NCBI GenBank assembly: GCA_002362135.1
Contig: DETO01000087.1
Coordinates: 1 to 9,112, forward strand
DNA: 9,112 bases
Direction: 5' to 3'
Source: Ruminococcus sp. UBA3286
GTDB taxonomy: Bacteria > Bacillota > Clostridia > Oscillospirales > Ruminococcaceae
Made by a program: the position numbers and the translations under genes. Below, one piece after another: positions 6,905 to 9,112 of the stretch; position 1 is the first letter of the stretch, and every line of letters starts with the position of its first letter. The notes beneath the pieces were generated by a model. The model was not told the DNA's origin and ran no database searches. It saw nothing but the letters and a program-made list of their open reading frames with translations.

Positions 6905-7920
6905 AATTCCTGTATCCTTTCGGCAAGCTTTCTGACAAGTATCAGCGTATTATCAAGATCCTCGGAATTTATAACGCACGACGGGCTGTGAAGATATCTG
7001 CATGGCAGCGAAACGGCTATAGTACGCACTCCCCTGCCGCTTACGTGAATCGCTCCGCTGTCGTTTCCGCCCGCGATCATCGTCTTCGTCTGACATGGGA
7101 TATCAAGTTCGTTCGCTGTATCAAAAGCAAGGCGATACAATTCCTTGTCGTAAACCGTGCTTCTGTCCATGAATCCGACAACAGGGCCTCCGCCCAGTTC
7201 GCATACCCTTTTCGCTCCCGAAACTCCGTCAATATCTGCGGCTGTTGTGGCTTCCAAAACAACTGCGAAATCAGGTGCAACCGAAAATGCGCTTACTCTT
7301 GAACCGCGCAGCCCGATCTCCTCCTGAACATTGAAAACAAAATATGTATCATACTTCGGCTTTTCAAGGATAAGCCTGATCATCAATGCGCAGCCCGCAC
7401 GGTCGTCTATTGCCTTTGATTTGATACATTTTTCGCCGAGTTCGATGAATTCCGAATCAAAATAAACGCAGTCGCCCAAACTTACGAACTTTTCTGCTTC
7501 TTCCTTTGAAGAAGCGCCGACGTCAATGTACATATTCCCGATTTTCGGCGAAGTTTCGCGCTCTTCTTTTGATAAATTATGAACGGCTGTCGAGCCTATT
7601 ACTCCGCTTAAATTATTTTCGCCGACAGTAACCTGCCTGCCGATAAGCACCATGGGATCTATTCCGCCGACCTCGCCAAAACAAAGAGCGCCGTCATCAC
7701 GTATATAAGTCACGATCGCTCCAACTTCGTCCATGTGAGCGCATATCATCAGCTTCTTGTCCGAACGAAGAGTTCCTTTGCAAAAACAAATAAGATTTCC
7801 GAGATTGTCAACATGATATTCGCAATGATCTTTTATCATATCAACTATTGCTTCGCGAACTTTATTTTCGTCTCCCGATACGCCGTTTATCAAACACAAT
7901 TTTTTTAACAATTCTTTCAT
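6901..7920 (-). CDS. M42-family metallo-aminopeptidase (FrvX/YsdC/CelM type), second copy
   Basis: A 339-residue member of peptidase family M42, dizinc/dicobalt aminopeptidases that usually form large tetrahedral assemblies in the cytoplasm and trim short peptides. The expected metal and catalytic residues are visible: His62 in AHMDEVG, bridging Asp172 in IDDRAG, the catalytic base and ligand pair Glu200-Glu201 in QEEIG, an acidic ligand at Glu223 (LEAT), and His311 in YLHSP. The GGNDSGAIH loop (284-292) is like the GGTDAxxIH loop common in the family. The gene follows its paralogue by 5 nt, with its ribosome binding site (GGAGG, 7934-7930) inside the end of that gene, and overlaps the acetyltransferase gene by 4 nt. 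Side-chain preference (glutamyl or leucyl) cannot be assigned. A role in sugar metabolism, sometimes implied by the name cellulase M, is not supported here. Confidence 0.93.
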   Translation of the reverse strand: MKELLKKLCLINGVSGDENKVREAIVDMIKDHCEYHVDNLGNLICFCKGTLRSDKKLMICAHMDEVGAIVTYIRDDGALCFGEVGGIDPMVLIGRQVTVGENNLSGVIGSTAVHNLSKEERETSPKIGNMYIDVGASSKEEAEKFVSLGDCVYFDSEFIELGEKCIKSKAIDDRAGCALMIRLILEKPKYDTYFVFNVQEEIGLRGSRVSAFSVAPDFAVVLEATTAADIDGVSGAKRVCELGGGPVVGFMDRSTVYDKELYRLAFDTANELDIPCQTKTMIAGGNDSGAIHVSGRGVRTIAVSLPCRYLHSPSCVINSEDLDNTLILVRKLAERIQEL

Positions 7921-7925
7921 TATGC

Positions 7926-8933
7926 TTAACCTCCGATAAATTTCGCAAGAAGTTCCGCCGTATACCGAACATCGGCAAGGTCAATAACTTCTACGGGCGT
8001 ATGCATATTTCGCAGCGGAATAGATACCGTGCATACTTTTGCACCGCTTCGGCTTACAGAATACTGATCTGCATTTGTAGATGTAAGATCGTTCATAACT
8101 TCATACTGAAACGGAATATCTGCCGATTTTGCCGCCGCGATAAGTCCGTTTGAAATTTCTCGTGAAAGGCACGGTGAAATACCTATCATCGCACCTTTTC
8201 CAAGATCACCGCATTTTTTGCGATCTTCTCCCTCAGCATAGGCAAAGCTTACATCAACTGCAATAGCAATATCGGGATCAAGTTCGTATGCTCCGATTTT
8301 CGCACCCCTTTCGCCAAGTTCTTCCTGAACTGAGAATATTGCCGTTACGTTATATTTAGTTTCGCGACCATCAAGCAGTTCCAACGTCTGAAGAATCGCA
8401 GCAACTCCGCATCTGTCGTCCATTGCTCCGCCTGAAACGCGTTCGCCTATAAGACTTCTGCATTTCACGTCAAAAGTAATGCTGTCGCCAAGAGAAACTT
8501 CCTTTTCAACTTCTTCTTTGGTCATTCCTGTATCTATCGCCGCGTCCTCAAATGCCTGAACTTTGCTGTCGCCTTTTGTAAGGTGAGGAGGTACTGAGCA
8601 TATCACGCCTTTTATCTCCTTTTTTCCGTGGATAACTACCTGCTGAGCAGGAAGAAGTCTGCGGTCTATTCCGCCGAGATTTCCAAATTTTATAAAGCCT
8701 TCGGAAGTTATATTCGTTACGATCATGCCGATCTGATCAATATGAGCGTCAAGGACAAGATCGGGTTTGGATTCACTGTGTACCCCAAATCTGCCGATAA
8801 CGTTTCCGTTTACGATTTCGGCATCAGGACAATATTTTTTCAGCATTTCAAGCGCCAGATCAGCCGCGCTGCATTCGTCTCCGGAAGCTCCGCAGGCTTC
8901 GGACAATGCAAAAACGGTTTGTTTCAATTCCAT
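7926..8933 (-). CDS. M42-family metallo-aminopeptidase, first copy
   Basis: A 335-residue M42 peptidase, first gene of the - strand cluster. An ATG at 8948 is in frame, but it overlaps the GGAGG (8946-8942) that stands 8 nt before the ATG at 8933, so I choose 8933, where the protein begins MELKQTV. Metal and catalytic residues: His64 in DAHIDQIG, Asp172 in MDDRCG, Glu204-Glu205 in QEELG, Asp227 in VDVSF, His311 in NMHTP. The set is complete, so it should be active. It differs from its neighbour in two places: the third metal position is Asp rather than Glu, and the GGxDAxxIH-type loop is replaced by STNADQYSV (285-293), close to the active site. The two copies therefore probably have different substrates or form a hetero-oligomer. 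This is an ancient duplication rather than a recent one, because the sequences differ widely outside the motifs. Confidence 0.93.
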   Translation of the reverse strand: MELKQTVFALSEACGASGDECSAADLALEMLKKYCPDAEIVNGNVIGRFGVHSESKPDLVLDAHIDQIGMIVTNITSEGFIKFGNLGGIDRRLLPAQQVVIHGKKEIKGVICSVPPHLTKGDSKVQAFEDAAIDTGMTKEEVEKEVSLGDSITFDVKCRSLIGERVSGGAMDDRCGVAAILQTLELLDGRETKYNVTAIFSVQEELGERGAKIGAYELDPDIAIAVDVSFAYAEGEDRKKCGDLGKGAMIGISPCLSREISNGLIAAAKSADIPFQYEVMNDLTSTNADQYSVSRSGAKVCTVSIPLRNMHTPVEVIDLADVRYTAELLAKFIGG

Positions 8934-8966
8934 GTTTGCTTCCTCCATTTTTCATCATATGGCAAC

Positions 8967-9112
8967 CTCTAAAAACCTCTTTTGACAAAAATCAGCTATG
9001 CACGGCATTTGCCGTGTCAAGTCCTCTCGGAGTGCGTCAGCACGCCTTCGAGAACTTTCCTTGCAACTGCCGTGCCTATCTGATTTTTGCTTAACCAAAC
9101 AGGTTTTTAGAG
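8967..9112. repeat. Long imperfect palindrome with terminal inverted repeats (MITE-like)
   Basis: The last 146 bases fold onto themselves almost end to end. Perfect arms are 8967-8978 with 9101-9112 (12 bp, CTCTAAAAACCT), 8986-8995 with 9080-9089 (10 bp, CAAAAATCAG) and 9000-9007 with 9068-9075 (8 bp). A central hairpin pairs 9025-9037 with 9042-9053 around the loop CAGC, with one bulge and one wobble. There is no open reading frame of note. The layout is that of a small non-autonomous mobile repeat or a dispersed palindromic element. The right arm ends exactly at the window edge, so the true boundary and any target duplication are unseen. It lies 33 nt upstream of the first M42 gene, so any promoter of that cluster is inside or beyond it. 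Confidence 0.75.

Noticed and set aside
8954..8959. TATGAT on the - strand as a -10 box for the first M42 gene
   Set aside because: No -35 lies at 16-18 nt (the nearest, TTGTCA, is 23 nt away), and transcription would start inside the ribosome binding site.
9015..9020. TTGACA on the - strand within the terminal palindrome, considered as the promoter of the M42 cluster
   Set aside because: The hexamer at the right distance is TAGCTG or AGCTGA, a poor -10 match, so the promoter call is not supported.

Overview
The window looks like chromosomal DNA of a low-to-moderate-GC Gram-positive anaerobe of the Clostridia. A Ruminococcus/Oscillospiraceae-type gut bacterium is my best guess, inferred from gene content: a bacterial GT5 glycogen synthase, a zinc-ribbon/kinase/PASTA membrane protein, a YnbB-type PLP enzyme and tandem M42 peptidases, all with strong AGGAGG-like ribosome binding sites and very AT-rich gaps. 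No plasmid, phage or CRISPR genes are seen.

Left third, + strand (146-2534): glgA (glycogen synthase), a HAD-superfamily phosphatase/phosphomutase, and an 85-residue protein I do not recognise. They are separated by 9 and 1 nt, so they form a tight operon. A 14-bp-stem hairpin at 2537-2568 ends it and also serves the convergent gene on the other strand.

Centre, - strand (2601-4748): one gene for a membrane protein with an N-terminal zinc ribbon, a Ser/Thr-kinase fold, an Asp-rich juxtamembrane stretch, one membrane span, two PASTA-like domains and a Pro/Thr-rich tail. Its beta-3 Lys, HRD Asp and DFG Asp all appear replaced, so it is probably a pseudokinase. The gene starts at a TTG codon behind a perfect AAGGAGG. 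Its promoter (TTGACA, 17 nt, TAAAAT) and a leader containing a 10-bp perfect inverted repeat are visible. This gene is the most interesting object in the window.

Right half, - strand (4825-8933): a four-gene cluster transcribed from right to left: M42 peptidase, second M42 peptidase, GNAT-like acetyltransferase, and a PLP-dependent methionine gamma-lyase-family protein. Spacings are 5 nt, a 4-nt ATGA overlap, and 19 nt. The content suggests peptide and amino-acid turnover. Upstream of it, the last 146 bases form a long imperfect palindrome with 12-bp perfect terminal inverted repeats, resembling a MITE or other mobile palindromic repeat, possibly cut by the window edge.

No gap exceeds 300 bases. 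The gaps are 1-145, 4596-4824 and 8934-9112, and their contents are described in the entries. I do not see a clearly new multi-gene system. The unusual items are the pseudokinase, the small third gene of the glgA operon, and the terminal palindromic element.
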